Under the pieces are notes generated by a model. The model ran no database searches. It saw nothing but the letters and a program-made list of their open reading frames with translations, and was not told the DNA's origin. Below, in pieces: positions 20,987-28,100 of a stretch of DNA of 28,699 nucleotides. Source of the stretch: CAZVIK01 sp964627045 (GTDB lineage Bacteria > Acidobacteriota > Terriglobia > Bryobacterales > Bryobacteraceae); NCBI GenBank assembly GCA_964627045.1, contig CAZVIK010000030.1:1-28699 (forward strand). The letters are read 5' to 3'. The translations under genes were made by a program, and so were the position numbers. The first letter of the stretch is position 1; each line of letters begins with the position of its first letter.

Positions 20987-23059
20987 ATGCAACTGGCCCG
21001 TTTCCTGACGGCCGTGTTCGTGGCGGCGGCCGCGCTGGCCGCCCAGGATCTGCCGCCGCTGCGGCCGCCGGCGGTTCCGCTGGTGACGCACGATCCGTAC
21101 TTCAGCATCTGGTCCGCCAGCGACGACCTGACCGGCTCAGCGACGCGGCATTGGACCGGGAGCGAGCAGGCGCTGACCGGATTGGTTCGCATCGACGGGG
21201 CGGCGTATCGATTCCTCGGCGGCGGCAATCGCCAGCAGGCGGTGATGCGGCAGACTTCGCGGCGGGTGACGCCCACGCGGACCCTCTACCGGTTTGAAGC
21301 CGGAGGGGTCGAATTGACGCTGACGTTGCTGACGCCGGCGCTTCCCTCCGACCTCGACCTGCTTTCCCGGCCAGTGACCTATGTCGAATTCAGCCTGCGC
21401 GCGATCGACGGTGCGAAGCATCAGGCCAGCCTCCACTTTGACGCATCGTCACTCATTGCAGTGAACTCGCCCGAGCAGCGCGTGGTCTGTTCCCGCGCGC
21501 GCGTGGGCGGGCTGGACGTGCTGCGGGCCGGATCGGCCGAGCAGCCGGTCCTGGCCAAGTCCGGCGACAACCTGCGGATCGACTGGGGCCACCTCTACCT
21601 GGCGGTACCGCCCGCGGCGGGGGCATCGACGTTGATCGCCAGCCAGCGTACACGCGCGGTGTGGGCGGGCGGCGGCCAGTGGCCCGAATCGGACGAGTTG
21701 GACCTGGCCACCCAGAGCCCGCGTAACCGATACGTGCTGGCGGCGAAGTTCGAATATGGGGAGGTCGCGGCAGCGCCCGTGAGCCGTCACCTGATGCTTG
21801 CCTACGACGACCAGTTCTCGATCCAGTACTTCCAGCGCAACCTGCGCCCCTGGTGGCGGCGTGGCGGGGCGAGCGTTGTGGACCTGCTGAAATCGGCGGC
21901 GGCAGACTACCCTTCGGTTGCCGAGCGCTGCCGCCGCTTCGACGAAGAACTGACCGCCGATCTGGCCGGCGCGGGGGGGCCGCGCTACGCGCAGATCGCG
22001 ATTCTGGCCTACCGGCAAGCCATCGCGGCGCACAAACTGGTGGCCGACATCGACGGCACGCCGCTGTTCTTTTCGAAAGAGAACTTTTCCAACGGCTGCA
22101 TCGGAACGGTCGATGTAACCTATCCGAGCGCGCCGCAGTTTCTGCTGCTGAATCCCACGCTCGCCAAGGGCTTGTTAACCTTTATCTTCCAATACGCCGC
22201 GTTGCCGCGCTGGCGGTTTCCATTCGCGCCGCACGACATCGGGCAGTATCCTCTGGCCAACGTACAAGTCTACGGGGGCGGGGAGGCGTCCGAGGACGAT
22301 CAGATGCCCGTCGAAGAGAGCGGGAACATGATCATTCTGACGGCTGCCGTCGCTCAGGCCGAGGGCAACGCCGAGTACGCCCGGCAGCACTGGACCTTGC
22401 TTACGAAGTGGACGGAGTACCTTCGCGAAAAAGGGATGGACCCGGAAAACCAGCTTTGCACCGACGACTTCGCCGGCCACCTGGCGCGCAACACCAACTT
22501 GTCGTTGAAGGCCATCGTGGCGCTGGCGGCTTACGGCCGGATGGCCGGCATGTTGGGGATGAAGGACGTGGCGGCGAGTTACCAGACCCTCTCACGCGAT
22601 TTCGCCCGTAAGTGGATGGAGATGGCCGACGACGGCGATCACTACCGGCTGGCCTTTGACCAGCCCGGTACCTGGAGCCAGAAGTACAACCTGGTGTGGG
22701 ATCGCATCCTGGGGCTGGACCTATTTCCGCCGGAGGTGGCGCGCAAGGAGATCTCCTACTACAAGACCAAGCAGAACAAGTACGGCCTGCCGCTCGACAA
22801 CCGCGAGACGTACACCAAGCTGGATTGGATTCTGTGGACCGCCACGCTGGCCGAGCGCCGGGAAGATTTCGACGCGCTGGCCGATCCGGTGTTTCAGTTC
22901 CTCAACGAATCCACGAGCCGGGTGCCGATGACCGACTGGTATTGGACGATTGACGGCACGCAGCGCGGTTTCCAAGCGCGCTCGGTGGTGGGCGGCGTGT
23001 TCATCAAGATGCTGGCCGATCCCGCAATGTGGAAGAAGTGGGCCGCTCACCGGCGCTAG
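20987..23059 (+). CDS. secreted glutaminase-A-like protein (DUF4965/DUF1793 type)
   Basis: A 690-residue secreted protein with the architecture of fungal glutaminase GtaA: an N-terminal beta-domain resembling DUF4964/DUF5127 (about 20-300), DUF4965 (about 305-480) and an all-helical DUF1793 segment (about 485-655). Recognition is from VPLVTHDPYFSIWSASDDL, AKFEYGEVAAAPVSRHLMLA, LFFSKENFSNGCIGTVDVTY, FPFAPHDIGQYPLANVQVYG, QMPVEESGNMIILTAAVAQA, DDFAGHLARNTNLSLKAIVA and MTDWYWTIDGTQRGFQARSV. The fold is a (alpha/alpha)6-type barrel; the actual substrate of bacterial members (L-glutamine or other amides or glycosides) is not firmly known. The signal peptide is residues 1-19 (MQLARFLTAVFVAAAALAA). 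GGAGGT stands 6 bases before the ATG. The GH3 glucosidase gene lies 144 bp downstream on the same strand, with its own promoter candidate. Confidence 0.92.
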   Translation: MQLARFLTAVFVAAAALAAQDLPPLRPPAVPLVTHDPYFSIWSASDDLTGSATRHWTGSEQALTGLVRIDGAAYRFLGGGNRQQAVMRQTSRRVTPTRTLYRFEAGGVELTLTLLTPALPSDLDLLSRPVTYVEFSLRAIDGAKHQASLHFDASSLIAVNSPEQRVVCSRARVGGLDVLRAGSAEQPVLAKSGDNLRIDWGHLYLAVPPAAGASTLIASQRTRAVWAGGGQWPESDELDLATQSPRNRYVLAAKFEYGEVAAAPVSRHLMLAYDDQFSIQYFQRNLRPWWRRGGASVVDLLKSAAADYPSVAERCRRFDEELTADLAGAGGPRYAQIAILAYRQAIAAHKLVADIDGTPLFFSKENFSNGCIGTVDVTYPSAPQFLLLNPTLAKGLLTFIFQYAALPRWRFPFAPHDIGQYPLANVQVYGGGEASEDDQMPVEESGNMIILTAAVAQAEGNAEYARQHWTLLTKWTEYLREKGMDPENQLCTDDFAGHLARNTNLSLKAIVALAAYGRMAGMLGMKDVAASYQTLSRDFARKWMEMADDGDHYRLAFDQPGTWSQKYNLVWDRILGLDLFPPEVARKEISYYKTKQNKYGLPLDNRETYTKLDWILWTATLAERREDFDALADPVFQFLNESTSRVPMTDWYWTIDGTQRGFQARSVVGGVFIKMLADPAMWKKWAAHRR

Positions 23060-23060
23060 T

Positions 23061-23084
23061 CCCGGCCGGGCCGGCGGCGCCGGG
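23061..23084 (+). terminator. GC-rich hairpin after the glutaminase-A-like gene
   Basis: CCCGGC (23061-23066) pairs with GCCGGG (23079-23084), and further pairing is possible inside the 12-base loop, immediately after the stop codon. No T-run follows, so termination is not assured. Confidence 0.3.
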
Positions 23085-23183
23085 AGCGGGCCACGGTTAG
23101 TCAGGCGCTACCTTTGCACGGGCGCGTGGGCGACGCCGGACGACGCTGCGAGAAACAAGAGGGCCTCATTCTGAGGTAGTTGC

Positions 23184-23192
23184 TGTTACAAT
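23184..23192 (+). promoter_or_regulatory. extended -10 element (TGTTACAAT) before the GH3 gene
   Basis: TG, one base, then TACAAT (five of six consensus bases) lies 11 bases before the ATG at 23204. The transcript would have a leader of only about 5 bases and no Shine-Dalgarno. A small CCTCA/TGAGG inverted repeat (23164-23176) stands just upstream where a -35 would otherwise lie. Confidence 0.5.
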
Positions 23193-23203
23193 CGTGACTG
23201 GCC

Positions 23204-25432
23204 ATGAAACCCAATAGGTATTCTTCCGTGCCGAAGTTTGTCCTCTGCGGCGCCGCTCTCGCCGCGTTCATCGCTTGCGTAACCTACGCGCAGGCTCCCG
23301 CCAGATCGAAGCCGGCGCCAAAAGGCCCCTGGATGGACAGCACGCTTCCGCCCGATCAGCGGGCCGCCATGGTGGTCCAACAGATGACCCTCGATGAGAA
23401 ACTGTCCCTGCTCCATGGGCGGGGCGGATTCCAGGCCGAGGGCCCGATTTCGAATGGCGGCGCCGGGGTGGTCCAGGGCATTCCGCGACTCGGCCTCCCT
23501 CCGCTGCAACTGGCGGACTCGGCAGTGGGTGTGCGCGCCGCGGCGGAACGCGGGCGCTATGCGACGCTGCTGCCTTCCACCATTGGAGCGGCGGCCACCT
23601 GGGACCTGAAGCTGGCCTATGAGTACGGCGAGGTCATCGGGCGCGAGCTGCGCGACCAACAATACAACGCGACGCTCGGCGCTGGCGTGAACCTCATGCG
23701 CGAGCCGCGCAACGGCCGCAACTTCGAATACATGGGGGAGGACCCGATTCTGGCCGGGAAGATGGTCTCTCAACTGATGCAGGGCTTGGGAAGCCAGAAG
23801 ATCATCACCGATCTGAAGCACTACGCTTTCAACGACCAGGAGACCGGACGCAACATCGGCAACGTCAGGATGGACAAGCGGACGATGCGGCAGACCGACC
23901 TGTTGGCGTTCGAGATCGCCGTCCTGGAAGCCCAACCCGGCATGGTGATGTGCTCTTACAACAAAGTGAACGGGGACTGGGCTTGCGAGAACGACTATCT
24001 CTTGAACCAGTTACTGAAGAAGACCTGGGGCTTCAAAGGCGTGGTCGTCTCCGACTGGAATGCGACGCACAGCACGGCTAAGGCGGCGCTGGCGGGTTTG
24101 GACTGCGAACAACCCGGCGGTCCCAACGAACGCGCGCGGTTTGGCGACGCCTTGAAGAAGGCCGTGGAAGAAGGGGAGGTGCCCATGAGCCGCATCGACG
24201 ACATGGTGCACCGGATTGTCCGGACGGCTTTCGCCTTCGGCGTGGTCGACGACCCGCCGCTCGGCCGGGTGGTGGATCCGTTCAAAGGCGCGGAAAGCGC
24301 GCAACGGGTCGCCGAGCAGGGTTCGGTCCTGCTGAAGAACGCCAACGGCATTCTGCCGCTGGACGCGGCGCGCGTCAAGTCGATCGCGATCATCGGCTCG
24401 AAAGCCGATACCAGCGTCTTGTCCGGCGGAGGATCGGCACAGGTGGATCCTCCCGGGGGAGGACCGAGCCGGTTCGGCGGGCCGCCCGTCTGGTTCCCCT
24501 CCTCTCCGTTGAAGTCGATTCGCGCCAAGGCGCCCAAAGCCAAGGTGGAGTACAACGACGGCGAGGACATCGCGGCGGCGGCAGCGCTGGCCAAGGCGTC
24601 CGAGATTGCGTTTGTGTTCGTGAATGAACCGACCAGCGAAGGACGCGACATGGCGAGTCTGAGTTTGTCGGGCCGGCAGAATGAGCTGGTGAGCCGGGTG
24701 GCCGCGGCGAATCCGCGGACGATCGTGGTTTTGGAGACCGGCGGTCCGGCGGCGATGCCCTGGATTTCGGAGGTCGCCGCGGCAATTGAAATCTGGTATC
24801 CGGGAATTCGAGGGGCCGAAGCCCTGGCGAACATCGTGTTCGGGGACGTGAATCCATCGGGAAAACTGCCCGCGACGTTTGCCAAGTCCGACGCCGATCT
24901 GCCGCACCCGGTCATCCCCGGGTCCGCTCCGCCTCCTCCTGCCGCGCCGGCCACCCCAGGCGCTCCGGCCGGCAGGGCCGGTGGCCGAGGCATGATGGCT
25001 CCGTTTGACATCGACTACACCGAAGGCCTGAAGGTCGGATACAAGTGGTTCCAGTCGGAGAACATTCAGCCCCTGTTCCCGTTCGGGTTCGGTCTCTCCT
25101 ACACCACGTACGCCTATTCCGGGCTCAAGGCCGGGATCGACGCGGTCACCTTCACCGTACGCAACACCGGCAAGCGGGCCGGCGCCGAGGTCGCGCAGGT
25201 CTACGCCGGCCTGCCGGCCAGGGCGAATGAGCCGCCGAAGCGCCTGGTCGCTTGGGATCGCATTCAACTCGCTCCCGGCGAGTCCCGAACCGTCACGCTG
25301 AAACTCGACCCCAAGTTCCTCTCCATCTTCAATGAAGAAAAGGATGATTGGGAGTTGCTTGCGGGCGAGTACAAGATCTATGTCGGCGGATCGTCTGACA
25401 ACACGCCGCTGGTTGCGGCCGTGAACCATTGA
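23204..25432 (+). CDS. secreted glycoside hydrolase family 3 beta-glucosidase
   Basis: A 742-residue GH3 enzyme, expected to release terminal beta-linked glucose (or a related sugar) from oligosaccharides. A signal peptide covers about residues 1-30 (VLCGAALAAFIACVTYAQA). The GH3 N-terminal TIM barrel follows, with the substrate-contact segment KHYAFNDQETGRN and the nucleophile Asp284 in VVVSDWNATHS. The second alpha/beta domain has VLLKNANGILPLD, and the C-terminal fibronectin-III-like domain (about 640-735) has EVAQVYAGLPAR. A Pro/Ala/Gly-rich insert is seen near residues 570-600 (PGSAPPPPAAPATPGAPAGR), unusual and probably a flexible loop. The start at 23204 gives a complete leader; GTG at 23228 is an alternative. 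The facing esterase gene ends 175 bp downstream. Confidence 0.95.
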   Translation: MKPNRYSSVPKFVLCGAALAAFIACVTYAQAPARSKPAPKGPWMDSTLPPDQRAAMVVQQMTLDEKLSLLHGRGGFQAEGPISNGGAGVVQGIPRLGLPPLQLADSAVGVRAAAERGRYATLLPSTIGAAATWDLKLAYEYGEVIGRELRDQQYNATLGAGVNLMREPRNGRNFEYMGEDPILAGKMVSQLMQGLGSQKIITDLKHYAFNDQETGRNIGNVRMDKRTMRQTDLLAFEIAVLEAQPGMVMCSYNKVNGDWACENDYLLNQLLKKTWGFKGVVVSDWNATHSTAKAALAGLDCEQPGGPNERARFGDALKKAVEEGEVPMSRIDDMVHRIVRTAFAFGVVDDPPLGRVVDPFKGAESAQRVAEQGSVLLKNANGILPLDAARVKSIAIIGSKADTSVLSGGGSAQVDPPGGGPSRFGGPPVWFPSSPLKSIRAKAPKAKVEYNDGEDIAAAAALAKASEIAFVFVNEPTSEGRDMASLSLSGRQNELVSRVAAANPRTIVVLETGGPAAMPWISEVAAAIEIWYPGIRGAEALANIVFGDVNPSGKLPATFAKSDADLPHPVIPGSAPPPPAAPATPGAPAGRAGGRGMMAPFDIDYTEGLKVGYKWFQSENIQPLFPFGFGLSYTTYAYSGLKAGIDAVTFTVRNTGKRAGAEVAQVYAGLPARANEPPKRLVAWDRIQLAPGESRTVTLKLDPKFLSIFNEEKDDWELLAGEYKIYVGGSSDNTPLVAAVNH

Positions 25433-25496
25433 GGCGAACGGGCGGGGGTTGCGGCCCGGCCTGATGGATGGGGACGGAGTTCGAGCGGCCGGAAGC

Positions 25497-25515
25497 GGTT
25501 GCCAGGCCGGCAACC
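25497..25515 (+). terminator. hairpin downstream of the GH3 gene
   Basis: GGTTGCC (25497-25503), loop AGGCC and GGCAACC (25509-25515) make a perfect 7-bp stem followed by CGTCATTT. It is the best termination candidate in the 175-bp convergent spacer; nothing else in that spacer was recognised. Confidence 0.45.
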
Positions 25516-25607
25516 CGTCATTTGAACCGTCTACATCCCCCGAGGCTCCGGGCTCCCGATACGCGATTCCCGCCCGTGCGCCGGACCGCGGCCGGCAGGG
25601 GCCGGGT

Positions 25608-26711
25608 CTACCGGAACAACAGCGGCACGAAGTCGCTCAGGTACTGGCGCCACACCTTGAAGACGTGCGCGCCCTCGGTGGGTACCCAGGTGTGGTTGAT
25701 CTGTTTGGAGGCCAGCATCTCGGAGTACTTCTGCGAACGGTCGAAGAGGCTGTCCTGACGGCCGCAGGCGAACCACAAGACCTTTAGTTTCGCGTTGACG
25801 TCCTTCGGGTTGGCGATGGTCGCGGCGAACTCCTTCTCGAAATCGGCCTGGATGGCGGGGCTGAAGGCTCCAATGGCGCTGAACAGGTCCAGGTGCCGGA
25901 AGCCGAGAGTGATGCTCTGCCCGCCGCCCATCGAGAGACCGGCGATGGCACGGTTGGTCCGGCCCGGCGCCACGCGGTACTTGGATTCCACCAGGGGAAT
26001 CACGTCCTTGACGATGTACTGGTCGTAGAGGTCGGTGTTCTTGGTAAGCCCGCCGGCCGCGCCGTACGGGGTCGCGTGGCCAAACGGCATGACGACGATC
26101 ATCGGAACGGCCTTCTTGCCGGCAATCAGGTTATCCAGGATGAAATTGGCGTTGCCGGCCAGCGTCCAATCCCCGGCGATCCCGTTCGAACCGTGGAAGA
26201 GGTAGAGCACCGGGTAGCGCCGCTTGACGTCCCGCTCGTAGCCGGGCGGCGTGTAGACCCAGATCCAGCGGGTTTCCCCGTTGATCACCGTAGATTTCTG
26301 CCAGTTGATCTCGACCGAGCCGTGCGGGACGTCCGTGACGGTCCACGCCGCGGGCGGATTGGCCGGGACCTCCACCATGCTGCCGGCGGTTCGCGCGCGG
26401 AGCTTGATGCTTGGGTTCACCGGGTCGGGCACAGACACGCCATCCAGGACGAAGGTGTAGATGTAGACGGTCGGGTCGAGCGGCCCGACGGTGACGCTCC
26501 AGACGCCTTCACTGTCTTTGGTCATCTTCTCCCGCTCGGCGGCGGACATATAATCCATGGCGAGCAGGACTTCGCTCGCTTTCGGCGCGCGGACGCGGAA
26601 CGTGACGCGGCGGTCCGCATGTACCTCCGGAGAAACCAGGTTGTCGGCGGGAGCCTGGGGCCAAGCCGCCGGGGCCAGCAACGTCGCGAGCAGTGCAAAC
26701 CTGCGTAGCAT
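25608..26711 (-). CDS. secreted CE1-like esterase with N-terminal CBM48/E-set domain
   Basis: A 367-residue exported alpha/beta-hydrolase of the esterase-D/feruloyl esterase group (XynZ/Fae-like CE1). The signal peptide is residues 1-19 (MLRRFALLATLLAPAAWPQ). An E-set domain of CBM48 type is at about 28-115 (VTFRVRAPKASEVLLAMD, TKDSEGVWSVTVGPLDPTVY). The hydrolase domain follows with YPVLYLFHGSNG and the nucleophile Ser260 in AGLSMGGGQ. Asp320 (CGRQDSLFD) and His349 (EGAHVFKVW) complete the triad. The likely substrate is an esterified polysaccharide such as feruloylated or acetylated hemicellulose, but this is inference. GGAGGAG stands 5 bases before the ATG. It is divergent from the RbsD-like lipoprotein gene with only 41 bp between starts, so their promoters overlap. 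It is convergent with the GH3 gene. Confidence 0.93.
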   Translation of the reverse strand: MLRRFALLATLLAPAAWPQAPADNLVSPEVHADRRVTFRVRAPKASEVLLAMDYMSAAEREKMTKDSEGVWSVTVGPLDPTVYIYTFVLDGVSVPDPVNPSIKLRARTAGSMVEVPANPPAAWTVTDVPHGSVEINWQKSTVINGETRWIWVYTPPGYERDVKRRYPVLYLFHGSNGIAGDWTLAGNANFILDNLIAGKKAVPMIVVMPFGHATPYGAAGGLTKNTDLYDQYIVKDVIPLVESKYRVAPGRTNRAIAGLSMGGGQSITLGFRHLDLFSAIGAFSPAIQADFEKEFAATIANPKDVNAKLKVLWFACGRQDSLFDRSQKYSEMLASKQINHTWVPTEGAHVFKVWRQYLSDFVPLLFR

Positions 26712-26739
26712 TGGGTCTCCTCCTGTTTCGGGAAACCAC

Positions 26740-26745
26740 TATGAT
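26740..26745 (+). promoter_or_regulatory. -10 element TATGAT at a leaderless-type start
   Basis: TATGAT (five of six consensus bases) lies 7 bases before the ATG at 26753. Transcription would begin at or next to that ATG, giving a leaderless mRNA. An in-frame ATG at 26741 lies inside the -10 element. No -35 at the right distance is seen. Confidence 0.45.
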
Positions 26746-26752
26746 AGACAAG

Positions 26753-27340
26753 ATGAACTGGCCCCGGGGGATCTCTGTGATGGCGGTAGCGGCGATGGCA
26801 TTGGCGGGCTGCGGCGGCGCGCCTGGTCCCGGCAACGACCGAAGTACGGGCGGCCCGGCAGACTGGCGGCAGAAGTTGCGCGAGGCCATTCCGGTCTACG
26901 GTCACCGCAACTGGATCGTGGTCGCCGATTCGGCGTATCCGGCGCAGTCGAGTCCCGGCATCGAGACGGTCGTCTCGGGAGAGGACCACTTCGTGGTGTT
27001 GCAGGAGGTGCTGGCGGCGGTGGCGGCCTCCAAGCACCTGCGGCCGCTCATCCTCCTGGATCGCGAGTTGGATTTCGTGCCCGAGGCCGATGCGCCCGGC
27101 GTCACCGCCGTTCGCGAGCGATTGACGCGGGTTCTGGCGGCCGGCGAGCGGCAATCGGTCGATCACGAGCAGATCATCGCGCGCCTGGACCAGGCCGGCC
27201 AGACCTTCCACGTGTTGCTCATCAAGACCACCATGACCGTGCCCTATACTTCGGTCTTCCTTCCGCTTGACTGCGGCTATTGGGGCGCCGAGGCGGAACG
27301 TCGCATGCGCCAGGCGATGGAAGCCGCGGCGAAGAAGTGA
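26753..27340 (+). CDS. lipoprotein with RbsD/FucU-like domain
   Basis: A 195-residue lipoprotein. The leader MNWPRGISVMAVAAMALAGC ends in a perfect lipobox LAGC, with Cys20 as the lipidation site. The rest resembles the RbsD/FucU mutarotase family, which binds the pyranose or furanose forms of sugars. GHRNWIVVADSAYP (His51, Asp59) corresponds to the GHGDxxxxxDxxxP motif. His153 and the segment KTTMTVPYTSVFL (Tyr165) correspond to the later His and the PYANxxL region, with Ser in place of the Asn. The start at 26753 is preferred because a -10 element overlaps the alternative ATG at 26741. A lipid-anchored member would act outside the cytoplasm, which is unusual, as classical RbsD and FucU are cytoplasmic decamers. 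The similarity is from motifs only; sugar binding is inferred. Confidence 0.75.
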   Translation: MNWPRGISVMAVAAMALAGCGGAPGPGNDRSTGGPADWRQKLREAIPVYGHRNWIVVADSAYPAQSSPGIETVVSGEDHFVVLQEVLAAVAASKHLRPLILLDRELDFVPEADAPGVTAVRERLTRVLAAGERQSVDHEQIIARLDQAGQTFHVLLIKTTMTVPYTSVFLPLDCGYWGAEAERRMRQAMEAAAKK

Positions 27341-27381
27341 CCACGCGCCCCGGTTGTGCGGAACGGGCTGGCAGGGCACGC

Positions 27382-27387
27382 TAGAAT
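27382..27387 (+). promoter_or_regulatory. possible -10 element (TAGAAT) for the dinB-like gene
   Basis: TAGAAT matches five of six -10 bases and lies 21 bases before the ATG at 27409. GGAAG in between is a usable ribosome-binding site. No good -35 is seen. Confidence 0.35.
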
Positions 27388-27408
27388 TGTCTTGAAAGGA
27401 AGCGATTC

Positions 27409-27918
27409 ATGCCGCTGAGAGACGCGTTGTTGCCCGAGTTCGACCACGAGATGGAAGTCACCCGGAAATACCTGGAACGGGTACCCATGGACAAGTCCTC
27501 CTGGAGGCCGCACCAGAAATCCGGCACCATGATCTGGCTTGCGGCGCACGTGGCCGGAATTCCCGAGTGGGCCGTGCTCGGCATTCAGGCGGATTCGCTC
27601 GATATGGCGCCGGGCGGCGTGCCGCTGCCCAGGCCGGAGCCGCCGAAGACCGTGGAGGAATTGCTGGCCCTGTTCGACAAGAACGTCAAGGCGGCCCGCG
27701 AGGCAATTGGCGGCGCCGACGACGCGCATCTGGCCAAGTCCTGGGCCCTGCTCTCGAATGGGAAGCAACTGCTCTCGATGCCCCGCAGCAGCCTTCTGCG
27801 CCTGATGGTCATGAACCACCTGGTCCACCACCGGGCGCAGTTGGGGGTATACTTCCGGCTGAATGCCGTGCCGGTTCCCGCAACCTATGGTCCCTCGGCC
27901 GACGAGGGGGGGATGTAG
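27409..27918 (+). CDS. DinB-like four-helix bundle protein
   Basis: A 169-residue cytoplasmic protein of the DinB/YfiT-like superfamily, whose members bind a divalent metal with three histidines. Predicted ligands are His47 in WLAAHVAG, and His137 and His141 in NHLVHHRAQLGVYFR. FDHEMEVTRKYLERVP at the N-terminus forms the first helix with the usual pattern. Known superfamily members include thiol transferases for mycothiol or bacillithiol and uncharacterised stress proteins; a specific activity is not assigned here. The AAAGGAAG sequence precedes the ATG by 8 bases. A 6-bp inverted repeat (ACTAGC, 8 bases, GCTAGT at 27925-27944) just beyond the stop could be a weak terminator. The gene follows the RbsD-like lipoprotein by 68 bp and may be co-transcribed with it. 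Confidence 0.88.
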   Translation: MPLRDALLPEFDHEMEVTRKYLERVPMDKSSWRPHQKSGTMIWLAAHVAGIPEWAVLGIQADSLDMAPGGVPLPRPEPPKTVEELLALFDKNVKAAREAIGGADDAHLAKSWALLSNGKQLLSMPRSSLLRLMVMNHLVHHRAQLGVYFRLNAVPVPATYGPSADEGGM

Positions 27919-28100
27919 TCCGCCACTAGCGCGGTGGAGCTAGTCTGGCCCGACGGGGAGAGGATACTCCAACGTCCCTATTGGGGGTAGTGCATCTGAT
28001 TGAGAAATAAGAGGGTTCCTCGCCACTGTCTCATTTTGGCGGGGGCGGCGGGCGGGTTTCCGAACCAAGCCATCGATGCCGCTCTTCGCGCGAGAACCCC

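Noticed and set aside
25441..25607. Short plus-strand frames in the spacer between GH3 and the esterase
   Set aside because: They run antisense into the esterase, have no ribosome-binding site and resemble no known protein.
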